64,000 bases of DNA from Chondrus crispus (Eukaryota > Rhodophyta > Florideophyceae > Gigartinales > Gigartinaceae): contig NW_005178758.1 in the NCBI RefSeq assembly GCF_000350225.1, forward strand, positions 236,575-300,574, read 5' to 3'. The notes under the pieces were generated by a model that was not told where the DNA came from, did no database searches, and saw only the letters and a program-made list of their open reading frames with translations. The stretch's first letter is position 1. Each line of letters begins with the position of its first letter. The position numbers were made by a program, and so were the translations under genes. Of the stretch, positions 1 through 10,273 are shown in pieces.

Positions 1-960
1 CGCGGAGGTACCGCTGTCCTCCGTGCTGACATTACAGAGCTTACAGACCCTTTCCTAACAGTAGTATGATAGACACGCCGCCGTCGGCGCCCCTCGACAC
101 GTGTACGTGTGCGGACCACCGCGACCTCAATCCGGCACTCCATTAGTATATAGGGTAGTACGGTAGCACCACCCTAGTAAACCCAACCAAGTCCGGCCTC
201 TACAGCTCAGTGCCCCCTAATATTGCACGGTGAACTCACCGACGGTATAGGCGCCAAGCGCGAGTGTACGCTGACTTCACCAACAGCTCCCTTTACTTCC
301 CCTCCTATCCCTATCCGCCCTACTGGCTGTCTACAGTCCGGTCAGTCCGGGGTACTTTCGGAGCTTGTCTCCACTCTACCACTACCGCAGTCATACTGCG
401 TCGCTACCCACCGCGCCCGAACTCGCGGAGTAGTTCGCCGAACTCGGCGTTGCACTACAAGCACATACCTCTGCTTGTACGCGTGCTTCAAGCACGCATG
501 AAGTTCATGCGTAGCCACAAGCACAAGGTGGAGACAGCGCAGCCACGTGTACTACCGTATGGACTACGTCCCGATTGGTTACAGTAGATTATAAGGAAGT
601 ACTATAGAGGCGTAGAAATCAGTGTAATAGAAGTGTCAGCCGGGGGAGTCTCAGCCTGCACACGTGGTGCGCGCTCTGACACGAGTACCGGTGACAGGAG
701 CGTAGCCACGTGTGCCGCTATGCAGATCACTCCCCGGTGGAGTACAGAAGAGGTACTCGCCTGTAGTGATCCAAAGTAGAAGTGGATGACTACTGTACCC
801 GGGCGGCGGAGGTGGACGTACTTAGGGACCGAGGCAGTACGCCCCCACAGTAAGGGGGGCAGCGACCCCTCGAGCGAGAACCTAGCGGGGACTTGGAAAA
901 GAGAACAAGCAAACCATCCCGCGTGGGTCGTCCCTTACGGCCTCTTGGCGTCCGTTCCCT
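1..960. other. No recognisable gene; transposon-like DNA
   Basis: Reading both strands I find only short frames without family features. The stretch has CACGTG-type words and GTAC-rich tracts like the LTR-like blocks further right, but I could not align it convincingly to any of them. It is probably flanking or LTR sequence of the element that carries family X copy C. Confidence 0.4.
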
Positions 961-1160
961 AGATTGGTTGGTCTACCCTCAGGTGGCAGCGTTCGCCCAT
1001 TGAGCCCTCTCCCTTTCCGGGTTCGTAGTTCTATTCGCCTGTTTTTTGGAGTCATATCCGCAGCCCTCGAGAGAGGTTGGTGGTGTCGTAATCTACCTCT
1101 ACCGTGGACACCCCTTCCGCCTCGGCCTAATATCGATCCGGAAGGATACATATTATTTCA

Positions 1161-2462
1161 GTGGCTAATGACGCCATGACCTGGGCGCGCAGGATTCTTC
1201 CTCTTAATTTCCGACGTATGAAACGTGGGAACATCCCCTTCTTCCAGCGCACTGTCCGACTCGAACGTAAAATGAGATCGAAGGCGGGATACTTCTTAAC
1301 TTACCAAATAGTCGAAGCGGGGGAAATTGCTCGGTCTCATAGCACAAACCAGTACCAGCAAATCCCCTCCTGGTGGGGTCAATCCGAGGTCTGCCAAGGA
1401 TTTTGGGCAGAGCTCGGTCCCATTCTCACGTATTTTGGAAGCTATCTGAACGATGCTTGTCACGGGTTGTGGTTTGTCTTTTTGTCAGAGTGGTGTGTGA
1501 AGGTAACCGCCACCCTGCTTTGGGAGGCATGTCATTGCTAGCGGCTGTGGCACCTTCTTCCCAAGCTCGTCAAGCTCATGCCCCATTTAGTATACATTGT
1601 CCCCTTAGGCGGAGGTGACACCGACTTCGAACTGCACTGCCTGCTCGATAAGATTTCCAAGGTCGATTGGGACAGCGTTCTACCGCACAACTCCTCAGGG
1701 TCCTTCAGAAAGCGACGTTTCTCCCTTTGTATCGGGCGGAGTCACAGTGCTGCCGGTGCCTTCGTCTGGTTGAACCTCTGGACGTCGACGTTGTGCTCAC
1801 CCTCAGAAACCCGGCTGACTCGACAATGTGGTAGTCAAATTTCCACTCCCGAGGCAGTGGTCGAACACGGCGTGGATCCCCGGGCAGAGAACGTATGCCC
1901 TCGACTGTCAGCCGCGTCATATCCTCATGCCGCGGTACAACCTTCCATTCGTCACGTGCAGTCTCCGGCGTCTCGTCTCACTGAGCCGGCCTCGCCTACA
2001 AATCCACCTGCCCGCCTTCGATCTCAGCCAGCTCCTTCACAACCACACCTCCCCCCGGTGTGTCCAGCCGTACCCGAAGCTCCTTCTGACGTGGTGCTTC
2101 CCGGTACCAACTCGAGGGTAAACCTCTCAGTCCGAGTAGTGTCGTCGTCTAACGTGGCTCCGACCCCACGTCCGACTTACCATTGCGCGAGGAATGGCCC
2201 CTTACTCCTACCATGGGTCTCCCGCCATCCTCAGTTCCTAAAAAATAATCCTGCCTCTGGCGTCTATCATCGCCTGCTTCTTGCTCACGGCGTGAAGGAA
2301 GGGACCCTCTACAGTCCAACTCTGGAAGATCTACAAGTTCGTGCCCGGCTGATTACTTCTCAGCCGAAGGAAGGATCTTCCGGTGTCCTGCTCCCTTCAT
2401 ACTCCACCTGCAGCAGACCCATCACGTCGATCTCCGCCTCCATTCCCCTTCAGGGTCAATAA
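1161..2462 (+). pseudogene. Family X copy C, broken uncharacterised ORF
   Basis: Two plus-strand frames (1161-1541 and 1578-2462) together resemble family X copy B at 24.7-27.5 kb. Shared blocks, in order: MA-DA followed by ER[RK]MR and IVEA/WVE; an IP-[ST]-W block (1353-1373); AEL with YFG; FVFLSEW (1473-1493, against MVFLSEW in copy B); and LH-x-LL with a following VDW (about 1632-1680). The reading frame changes between the FLSEW and VDW blocks, and a stop follows position 1541, so this copy is broken. The tail (residues about 90-290 of the second frame) is Pro/Ser rich and has no recognised domain. Conservation of blocks at matching spacing argues that this was once a protein. Its function is unknown. 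Confidence 0.6.
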
Positions 2463-3476
2463 AAGGTGATCCTCTGCGTATCCGTTGTCCTTTCGAATTC
2501 CTCCTCTTTTCCTCCGTGCGTCCCGCCCCTGCGTTTGCATTCCCTTATCATCGACTTCCTCCTGTTTTTTCTGGCGTACCGTCACCGCGGTCGCATTCCT
2601 CTCATTGTAAATTCCCTCCTCCTTTCCCTCGTCTCATTTCCCACATGTGGGACGACCGTCGGTCTGCAGACCGACGGTCATCGGACCATGTCATTATTTT
2701 CACTCTTCTGATTGCATGTCCTCTCATGCCTCACCTTCTTACTGTATCCCTGCTCGCGTAGATTCCTCATCGAACGACCATATCGGATTCCGACGGCGGT
2801 TCCCGCCAGTCCCTGACTCACCATCTCATCGACGTTCCAAATCTCCAATCGTTCCTTCTTTCACTGATTACTGTTACGCATTGAACTTCCGCAATGTGGA
2901 TGTTTCTCAGCCGTGTTTGAGCTATCCTCTAAGAGAAATGATGTATATTTTTGACTCCCTTTCAGCTTTTTTGGGGCTGCGTCAGCCACATCCTCATTCT
3001 TTGGTGCGAACGCCAAGAACAGTCATGCAATAAAAATATCAAACGGGGGGCGGATGTCTGGCTTGATGTCCTGTGTTTGTCACGCCCTGTACACATCGAA
3101 AAGCGGAGCCATACTGAGAGTATTGTAGAGACGAGCATCACCGTCCAGAATTTTGATACCGTCCCGTACGCCTCGTCGCTCGGACGGTATATGTTCAAGG
3201 TAGTATCTACTCTCCGTGCCGTCCTTCCCTTATTTACCTTCGCGTTCTGATGTGACGTCAGGGCTTCTCAACTTTTGACAGACGACCGCGAATTGCGGGA
3301 GTGGTCCCCCGGCAGTGCCACATCACGCAGAATCGCGGTGCACAGGTCCAGTTACAAGCACGAAGCCAAAAACTCCCGGAGCAGGGGCGGTCGGGTAGCC
3401 CAACAGGCACGCAGGAAGTACGAACTGACACGAGCAGATTCGGAGGTAGTACTCGGGTGGGCGAAGGCGCAAAGCA
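2463..3476. other. No gene seen
   Basis: Only short overlapping frames of low-complexity composition are present. The one notable item is the perfect palindrome at 2654-2679, listed separately. Confidence 0.4.
2654..2679. repeat. 26-bp perfect palindrome
   Basis: The arm GACCGTCGGTCTG is followed at once by its exact reverse complement, with no spacer. It belongs to the series of short foldbacks found through the window. Confidence 0.9.
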
Positions 3477-3690
3477 CAGAGTGCACACAGACAGAGACAT
3501 GCTCGATGATAGGAATCAGGTGAGTGGGAGCGCGAGGCCGGCACCGCACACATACACAAACAGGGTCGGTCGTGGCTGTCCGGGGCACCGGCTGCGCACA
3601 CAGACACAGACAGGATCTGTGGTGGGGGCAGCGATGGCGGGGGACGAGGCCAGCAGCCCACACAGACACGGCAGGATCGGCGCTGGTGGT
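3477..3690 (+). repeat. Degenerate tandem repeat, CACACAGACA-rich
   Basis: Four degenerate units of roughly 50-65 bp begin near 3483, 3543, 3594 and 3658. Each has a CACACAGACA-like run followed by CAGGATC or a close variant and a G/T-rich tail. The frames across it are repeat shadows, not genes. Confidence 0.6.
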
Positions 3691-3818
3691 TCGAAGGAAG
3701 CAAGGAGATCTATGGGAGGTAAAGCAAGTGAGAAAGTGGGTGCGGGAGGTGTGTAGGAGGGGAGTGTTGATAACGGGTGAAGCTGGTGCGTTATAAGGCT
3801 GATGCTTTGGGTGCACTT

Positions 3819-3953
3819 CGTGAAATGCGATCTTGATCCTCACGCTGTCGTGCGTGAATTCACGCTTGACGTCGTGAAAATCACGTGTCGCCGCATGATT
3901 CACGCAAACGCACGCAGATTCACGACGTGCTACCGTGATGAAAAATATTCACG
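3819..3953. repeat. Cluster of seven TTCACG/CGTGAA hexamers
   Basis: CGTGAA or TTCACG occurs at 3819, 3853, 3859, 3899, 3919 and 3948, plus a near copy, CGTGAAAATCACG, at 3873. The pair at 3853-3864 forms the palindrome CGTGAATTCACG. Such density in 135 bp recalls subterminal transposase-binding repeats of DNA transposons or a transcription-factor site cluster. I cannot tell which from sequence alone. Confidence 0.65.
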
Positions 3954-4117
3954 CAGCCTGCACGGAGCTATGTTACGGGCAGTGCAAACCGTGCTCCGTA
4001 CTTCAAAGTGTTAGAAATGTGGAAATGACTGAAAAAGTAAGAGTCGGACGCAACAAAAATGAGACCGGACACTGTTCAAATTGTTTGCTGCGGGACATCT
4101 TTACCGATTTTGTCGCA

Positions 4118-4172
4118 CACCAAAGGAACTGGTCAGCGCTGTAACTTACAGCGCTGACCAGTTCCTTTGGTG
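4118..4172. repeat. 27-bp perfect inverted repeat, 1-nt spacer
   Basis: Positions 4118-4144 are the exact reverse complement of 4146-4172, separated by a single C. Transcribed, this would be a 27-bp hairpin. It lies between the TTCACG cluster and a decayed plus-strand reading region. Confidence 0.93.
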
Positions 4173-4234
4173 CTAAACATTGTGCCAATACTTCCCTCTC
4201 CATACATGACAAAAGAACCCCTAGGGCTGAGGAT

Positions 4235-5315
4235 GTGCTATTTAAAGCTTTCCCATCCTTCTACGCTACTGAAACGTTTGGTAATATATACAATCGTATT
4301 CGTGAACGGGTCATTCTAGCTTCTGAACAACGGGAAACGACGTTTGCCATTTATGATGTGTGTGGAACAAGTACATTATTCGTCCTAGCGTTTGCCGCTG
4401 TGTGCAATATTTGCATGGATACTCGCTGAGGAGTCGGGATATTCGTTTCTGACACGACGACAGGCGCCGAATGAACACCCTAGTTGCTTGCAAGGAATGC
4501 CCGACATGGGAAACACCAACATCCTCAGAGGTATATGTCGATGGAAATATTATTTTGCACTCTTCTTTGACGCAGGGCAAAATCATCCATAATATATCGA
4601 TCTGCGTCAAAATGTGCTTTGGAGATGGACCAGCGACATACCTAGTTTGCACAGCAAAGTAAGTTCTTATATGTTTACTTCTGAAAGATGAATCCACAAT
4701 TCTGGTCTTTGCAGATATTCGAATTGCTCCAAACAAGGTCGGGCTATTGTTTGGCAAAAGAAACATGAAATTCCTACACATGAATTTCGATTTGGGAAAT
4801 GATGCCTTCCCATTTGGTGATCTCAAATGTCCATCCCGTATGCTCGATGCTGGGCATTAACTCATCATGTTGGACTACCCAAAAGCATCGGTCAAAACGA
4901 AACTTTTATTGATGTTCCATCCTTATACCAGCACAAAGGGCCCTCCACTGCCTTCATGTATGAAAACATGTCTCAGTAGCTGTCTGAGGCAGAGCGTTCG
5001 GTTACAGACGCTGTGTCTGTGGCTTCCATAAGCGACCTTTACCGGAAACTCGGCTGTCCGTCAGATTTTGGTCTAAAGCTCTTCATCCATGACTCACAGA
5101 CCGATGCGTTACCCGTAGATCAAATTGCAGCCGTCGAAAGGCATATTTGCAAGCTTTGCGGATATCAGATCGCAGCCTCGCCGAGACCGACCGTAACACT
5201 TCCAAATTATCGGAGGCCTGGAAGGACATTAAGCACGTACATAGGTTCATTTAGATTCCCTAATGCAAAGAATCAACTCAAAGCTCTACTAAGATTGACA
5301 CATTTTCCTTCCTGA
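4235..5315 (+). pseudogene. Decayed plus-strand coding region, unidentified
   Basis: Short plus-strand frames in changing phases look protein-like rather than random: 4235-4429, about 4471-4662, and 5013-5315, the last with a CKLC pair. I recognise no domain. With the TTCACG cluster to its left, this could be the remains of a DNA transposon running from about 3.8 to 5.3 kb, which is inference only. No intact gene is present. Confidence 0.3.
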
Positions 5316-6216
5316 TGACCGTAGATTTGTTCTCTACAGAAGATTTGGTGAATCACGGGAGTACCATCAGATCCGTGCTGTTGCGGCTAGTTCAAGCCGC
5401 ACACCCTACGGACCGAGAGCGCGGCCAATTCTGAAAGTAGCACACAAGTTTACTCCCAAGTCGCCTCTTGCTTCCTCAATGCCTTCCGTACTTTTCGCGA
5501 GGCACGGAGCCCATGTTATACCACTGATCCAGGGTCGGCAGCCGCGGTCCCTCCTTCCAGCCACCGAGTAGTCACCCGCCACTGTCGACCGAGACTGCGG
5601 CCGCTTAACAACTAAAACCTTTTCCCGGCTCCCTTGTCCCCGCGGCCGGGCGTAACCTCCTTCGATGATGGTTCAGTAATGCGCGCTGCCCGCCCGACGC
5701 CTCCACCTCCCGACCGGCTCCATTTCCTGACCACTTAGCGCGGCCCTCCCCCCGCCGCGTACGGCCTTGCCTCCGGGCGCTGGTGGCGTTTATGCCCGCT
5801 GACAGGATCCCTCGCAAGTGTTCCCCTTGCCCTGCTCGCGCCGCCACCCTGAGCCCTCGGTAGTCACTTGGAACGCCTGCTGTGCAGCACGTGAACCGCC
5901 CTACATCTCGCGATCCAACGTCCTTCTTGCCTCCCCGCCACTGTGCCCGCCACTGTCGGGTGGTACCGTTCATCCAAAGTGTGCGCGCACACTCTGGATG
6001 ATCCAACCCCGGGGTCTGGACGCCGGTTCGCACGTGTGCTACGTGTAAGGAAGGGAGAAAATCCCAAGGCACAATATCCGTCCCTCTTCCTATGTCCCAG
6101 AGCACCATCAGAGTTGCTGGTTTTGTCGGAAGCGGATCGTCCCCGGTTTGCTCTATTCTCGGCCGACCTTCGATCCCGGACCCTCGCCCGGCAATTTACA
6201 TGCCATCTGCCGGATG
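5316..6216. other. No gene; possible 3' flank or LTR of gypsy element 1
   Basis: The stretch lies just downstream, in minus-strand sense, of the gypsy 1 integrase end, so it may include its 3' LTR. I could not find a matching 5' LTR to prove that. An imperfect 30-bp palindrome with one mismatched pair lies at 5971-6000, so the short peptide CAHTLDD/E appears on both strands. Confidence 0.35.
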
Positions 6217-7380
6217 CTACGGTTCGGCAGAGCCATTGCGTTCGTCGTAAAGTCTGACTATTGCCTCTGGAAATAGGGCTTCCGTTGTCCACCTCGGCGA
6301 ATCTCGCCCGCGGAGCTGTACTTTGAACCACCTTTCGGTCCTTCCAGTCTCCGGGCACGTTCTGTGTTCACACGTAGTCATCTTCTCGAGTAGCCTGAGA
6401 CCGTCTGGAAACACCCCTTCCTCAGGGCCTGCGGTCTGGATGGCTACCTGTGAGATGGACGTAAGCGATTCGTGGGCACCCGTGCCGTCACATCCCCACT
6501 TTCGGAGCGCAGACTGTAGCTCACATCCGAAAGCATTTGATCCAAGACGTACGGTCCTAGCCACGAAGGGACCACCATGTTTCCCTCATTACTAACAAGG
6601 TCAGGTGCCCACACCATCACGCGGTCTCCGACCCGCAAGCGCATTCCCCTCACGCTACGATCGTAATGCTTGGCTGCTTTTCTGCGTGCCTCCATTCCAC
6701 ACTTGAACCGCCTGTTTACGGAGCTCTTTGAGGTTACTTGGCGTGCTGTAGGGCTCCACCACCACCCTGTCGCCCTCCACATCACCCCAAGCCATGAAGG
6801 CCTCGATCCCGAACATGGCCTCAAATGGGGATAACTGGGTCGCCTCATGCGCCCCAGTGTTGTACCGTAGGCAGGCCAACGAGACGTGAAGGTCCAAGTT
6901 GTCCTGCCCCGTACATACAAAGCTTGCCAAGTCTTGCGCAAGCGTCCAGTTCCACTTCTCCACGCACCCGTTCGCCTTGGGGTGGAATGGAGAGGTGGTG
7001 ACGCGTTTTATTCCGAGCTGCGCGGCCATACTTGGCACAACCTTCCCCTCAAAACTGGGAGCCCTATCCGGCAGGAGCGTTTTTATAGCGCCGAAGATCG
7101 ATACCGACTCGTCCAGGATTTTTCTTGCCACCGTCTCTACCTTCTCATTCGGAATCGGGACTGCGCGAGCGACCCTTGTGAACGTGTCGATTATGACGAG
7201 GACCTTGATACTTCCAGCCCGTGTCGGCGGTGTTATTGTCTGCAGGTCCACAGCGACCTGCTGAAACGTGCGTGCGGGATGATACACCTGCATTCTTGCA
7301 CCCTTCCGGGCCTGGCCGCTTTTACGTCGGTGCAGGCAACGCATCGCGCAATCGTCATTCTGACATCACTTTTCCACGAC
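6217..7380 (-). pseudogene. Gypsy 1 integrase (core and C-terminal part)
   Basis: This encoded the enzyme that inserts the cDNA copy into the genome. The core is read at 6655-7344 and shows the acidic triad: VAVDL, then LPDRAPSF where LSDNGPQF is usual, then NGCVEKWN. A frame change leads to the C-terminal part at 6444-6941 and 6217-6564, where VQLRGRDSPRW resembles a worn chromo-like module. Upstream, the HHCC zinc part is split by an in-frame TAG just after RGRY near 7387. C-x2-C survives as ARCVAC. The frame changes and stop make it non-functional. Confidence 0.75.
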
Positions 7381-7385
7381 GGACT

Positions 7386-9315
7386 CTAGTAGCGACCTCT
7401 GATGCGTGCCTCGGTCGGCCTGATTCCATAGTGGCCAGCCATCCGGGACTCGTGCACGAACTGCAGAACTGCCCCCACTAACTGTGACGGGACAACCAGG
7501 CAGCTTGCGCTGCCAGGGCCCCGTGGTCTGAAGCAGGGTAAGCCCTCGCTTGTCACGCTGTATCCGTCCCTCCCATCTGCCGCAACCCACTCGGCGGGGT
7601 CACCAAAGGCCTCCAGCTGGGCTTCTCGTAACTGTTCGGCGGTCGGCTCTCCTTCGAGGGCCCCAAGGGTCACGACAGCCCTGACCTCCTCTGCGTTCTG
7701 GATCCCTTTCTCCCGGAGCTCAATCAGCGCTAAGCAGCGCTGGCATAGAGGCTTTTCGATGGCATCCCTGCTGAAAGTGTCCGGGACGACGAGGGCGGAC
7801 CCGGGGGCGTACTGTACCGTAAAGTCATAATCTTGAACTTCTAACATCCCGCGAGCCAACCTCCCTCTCGGGTCGCGGAGGCTCATTAGCCATTTCGGGT
7901 AGCAGTTGTCAGTTACGACTGTGACCCCTTTCTCGCCGTGTAGATACGGGCGCGGTTTCCGGAGCCCGTGAACCACAGCGAGACATTCACTTTCGGTGAC
8001 GGCAAACTTCCTGTCGGACTCGGACAGCTTTCTGCTTGTAAAAGCAATTGGTCTCCATTTGCCATTGCCTTCCTCCTGCAATACACTCCCCCGAGTCCGT
8101 ACCCACTGGCGTCGGCCATTACCTTCTTGGCCGCTCCCCTCCTTGGCGATGCGAGAAATTCCGGGTCCCCAAGGACCTTCTTCAGTTCCTCCCATGCCTT
8201 TCTCTGGCAGCTACCCCACCTGCTGCCCCAATCTTTAATGACAAAGTGGGTCCCACGCCCCTTCTTCCGATTGAAGCCCGTACCCCTCAGGACAGCATGG
8301 AGCGGCCTCGCAATTTCGGCGAAGTGGTCGACGAAGTCACTAAAATAATTGGCTAGACCCAGGAAGCGCATGAGCTCCTCCCTGTTTCTTGCCTCTACGA
8401 GTTCCCAGATCGCCTTTACGTGGGCGGCTGACGGCTTGAGCCCATCCTCTTCAATGCAGTGCCCAAAATTTTCGCCAGCTCGTACGCCGAACTGGCACTT
8501 TGAGAGCTTCAACCGGGTGCCTGCGTCGAGAAATCGCCGCAAGACGGATTCCAGTGACCCTAGGTAGCCCTCCGCGGACTCAGTACCGAGACTTACATCG
8601 TCCATAAAGGCCTTTACGTCTCTTCCCTTGAGATCCCCGAGTATGGAATTGATGACGCGTTGGAATGCGGCCGGGGAATTCTTTAATCCTTGCGGTAGCC
8701 TGACGTGCCGTAAGAGGCCAAGGACTGTGCGCACAGCAGTGTATTGCTTCGAACACTCATCCAGCTCAATCTTAAAAAAGCCGTCCTACAGATCTATCGT
8801 AGAAAAGACACGCTTGCCGCCCATCCAGTCCAGGGTCACCCGAACGTCCTCCATGGGGTAGCTCTCCATGACGGTCCCCGAGTTCGGTCCTCTAAATCTG
8901 ACGCAACTCGAGTCAACCCGTCCTTTTTCTTCTCGAATAAACTGCAAGCTGCCCATGGTGACGTCGCGTGTTCTACAACCTCCAGCTCCAGCAGCCTTTT
9001 CATGGCTTCGCGGTCCACCTCCTCCTCCTTCGGCGAGCGCCTCCGAACAGGCCAGCATACCGGGCGGGCAGCAGGGTCTATCTTGATCTCGTGCTTGACT
9101 CCTTTTATGCACCCGAGCCCCTTGAATACTGCCCTCTGCCGCCACAGCACCGCCCGCAGTCGCTCCTGCATCTGCTTCCTCGGACGGAAAGTCGACAGGT
9201 CCATGCCGACAATTGCCTCGTCGACTTCTGCGTCGCAGACGGCAGCCGCTAGTTCAACAAGCGCGCCGCCACTGTCCTGCCTGCGCACTTGCCCCCCTGA
9301 TACGACGCCTTTCAA
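7386..9315 (-). pseudogene. Gypsy 1 reverse transcriptase and RNase H
   Basis: The RT start reads KIDPAARPVCWPVRRRSP at 8836-9315. The frame then slips near an A-run (FEKKKDGL) into 8786-9145. TIDL (motif A aspartate) is followed by an in-frame TAG where a sense codon is expected (TIDL-stop-DGFFKIEL), and reading continues at 7913-8734 with LPQGLKNSPAAFQ and the catalytic box FMDD, a variant of YxDD. RNase H follows in 7386-8195, with MADAS, TESECLAVV and VVTDN supplying its acidic residues. The combined layout is standard for Ty3/gypsy pol. Nonsense codons and shifts show decay. Confidence 0.85.
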
Positions 9316-9677
9316 CCGAGATGTCCGCCATGTCTGCAGTGAGGTCTACATGCAGGCCATGTTTACTCCAGAACTGGGTACCAATGAGCACGGTGCTGGA
9401 GAGGTTGGCAGCCACGCGTACCGACTCGCAAAATTCCTGCCCCCACAGCGAAAACTTCAAAACACCGCGTCCGCGGACCTCCATCTCCCTGCCGTTTGCT
9501 GTGCGGGCAGAGCAGTCGGCTGCAGTCCATGTGGCCCCAACTGATTGGAACCAGTCTCGATCGACCCATACCGAAATGGCACCGGTATCTGGTGGCACTC
9601 ACAAAGTCCCATTCCGCACCGCCAAACAGAAAATCATCCCCTCCGACAACCCCTGTCAGCCTCCCGTGCATCTGCAC
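9254..9677 (-). pseudogene. Gypsy 1 retropepsin remnant
   Basis: This part lies between Gag and RT, where the aspartic protease belongs. The later half, ending in LIGTQFWSKHGLHVDL, fits the conserved LLG-x-[DF]-[FW] region. The active-site segment reads FLFGGAEWDFVS, where a D-[ST]-G-A motif is expected, so the catalytic aspartate seems lost. The two halves are in different frames. Assignment rests on position and the later motif. Confidence 0.55.
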
Positions 9678-9717
9678 ACACGCTCCAGGGCTGTCCGGCC
9701 CTTACGGAGCGGTATGC

Positions 9718-10168
9718 TTAGTTCTTGCCGGGCGGCAGCCCGGTGGGCCTCTTTCCGCCCCCCACTCCTTCCCCCTGCGGTATGCTTGCAGCGGCGCCTC
9801 TGTCCTTTCTCTCCTTCTCCCAGCACCGCGCGATGTGCCCTTTTTTTGCAACAGTAGTATCACGTAGCTGACGTGAAACGCTCATCTGTAGAGGTGGACA
9901 GTGGAGTTGGCGGATTATTTGGGTCGACGCGGGCGACGAGTTCCACATCTCGGGCTGTTCCTTCCTCCATCTGCTTGACCCGCTCACCGCGGAGTCGGCC
10001 CCTGCCGGTGTCAGAACTTGTAGATGCGGACATCATGGCTACTCTCCCGGTCACCTCACCGAATGACCGAGGGACAGAGACCGCCAATTCCTGTAGGCTG
10101 GACGGCAGCGATTGGATAAATCTTTCCAGCATGGTGCCGTCCGACACTGGGTCGTGTAGCATAAACAC
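9718..10168 (-). pseudogene. Gypsy 1 Gag C-terminal part and zinc-knuckle remnant
   Basis: The frame at 9860-10168 reads DGTMLERFIQSLPSSLQEL, typical of the end of a retrotransposon Gag capsid domain. The next frame holds KKGHIARCWEKE, the second half of a CCHC knuckle. The two cysteines that should precede it (TGT TGC) are in another frame across a seven-A run near 9840-9846. The N-terminal half of Gag was not found, so the element is also truncated here. Confidence 0.6.
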
Positions 10169-10193
10169 CCCTAAACGGATAGGGGTGTATGCT
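10158..10193. repeat. Foldback at the Gag / family X junction
   Basis: AGCATAAACACCCCTA pairs with TAGGGGTGTATGCT, with a 2-nt difference and a 6-nt spacer. It marks the junction between the minus-strand gypsy 1 Gag and the plus-strand family X copy A. Confidence 0.8.
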
Positions 10194-10273
10194 TAGTCCT
10201 GGAAGACCCGTACGTACGAGAACACGGGGGAAGTCGGACCAGCTAACGAAGCCGGAGCACGGGCCCGGGCAGC

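Larger units (their letters stand above)
6217..10168 (-). mobile_element. Ty3/gypsy retrotransposon 1, decayed
   Basis: On the minus strand the order is Gag, zinc-knuckle remnant, protease, reverse transcriptase, RNase H, integrase, which is the Ty3/gypsy order. Each part is recognisable but interrupted by nonsense codons and frameshifts, so the element is inactive. LTRs were not identified, and the limits given are those of the coding remains. The ORF of family X copy A starts about 100 bp beyond its Gag end, in the opposite direction. Confidence 0.85.

Noticed and set aside
2654-2679. Palindromes considered as bacterial-type terminators or CRISPR repeats
   Set aside because: The genome is nuclear, arms differ in every foldback, there is no T-run or regular spacing, and no cas-like gene is present.
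3323-3903. Cysteine-rich minus frames of 126-183 codons
   Set aside because: Their CVC/CLC runs are translations of the CACACAGACA tandem repeat, not a metal-binding domain.
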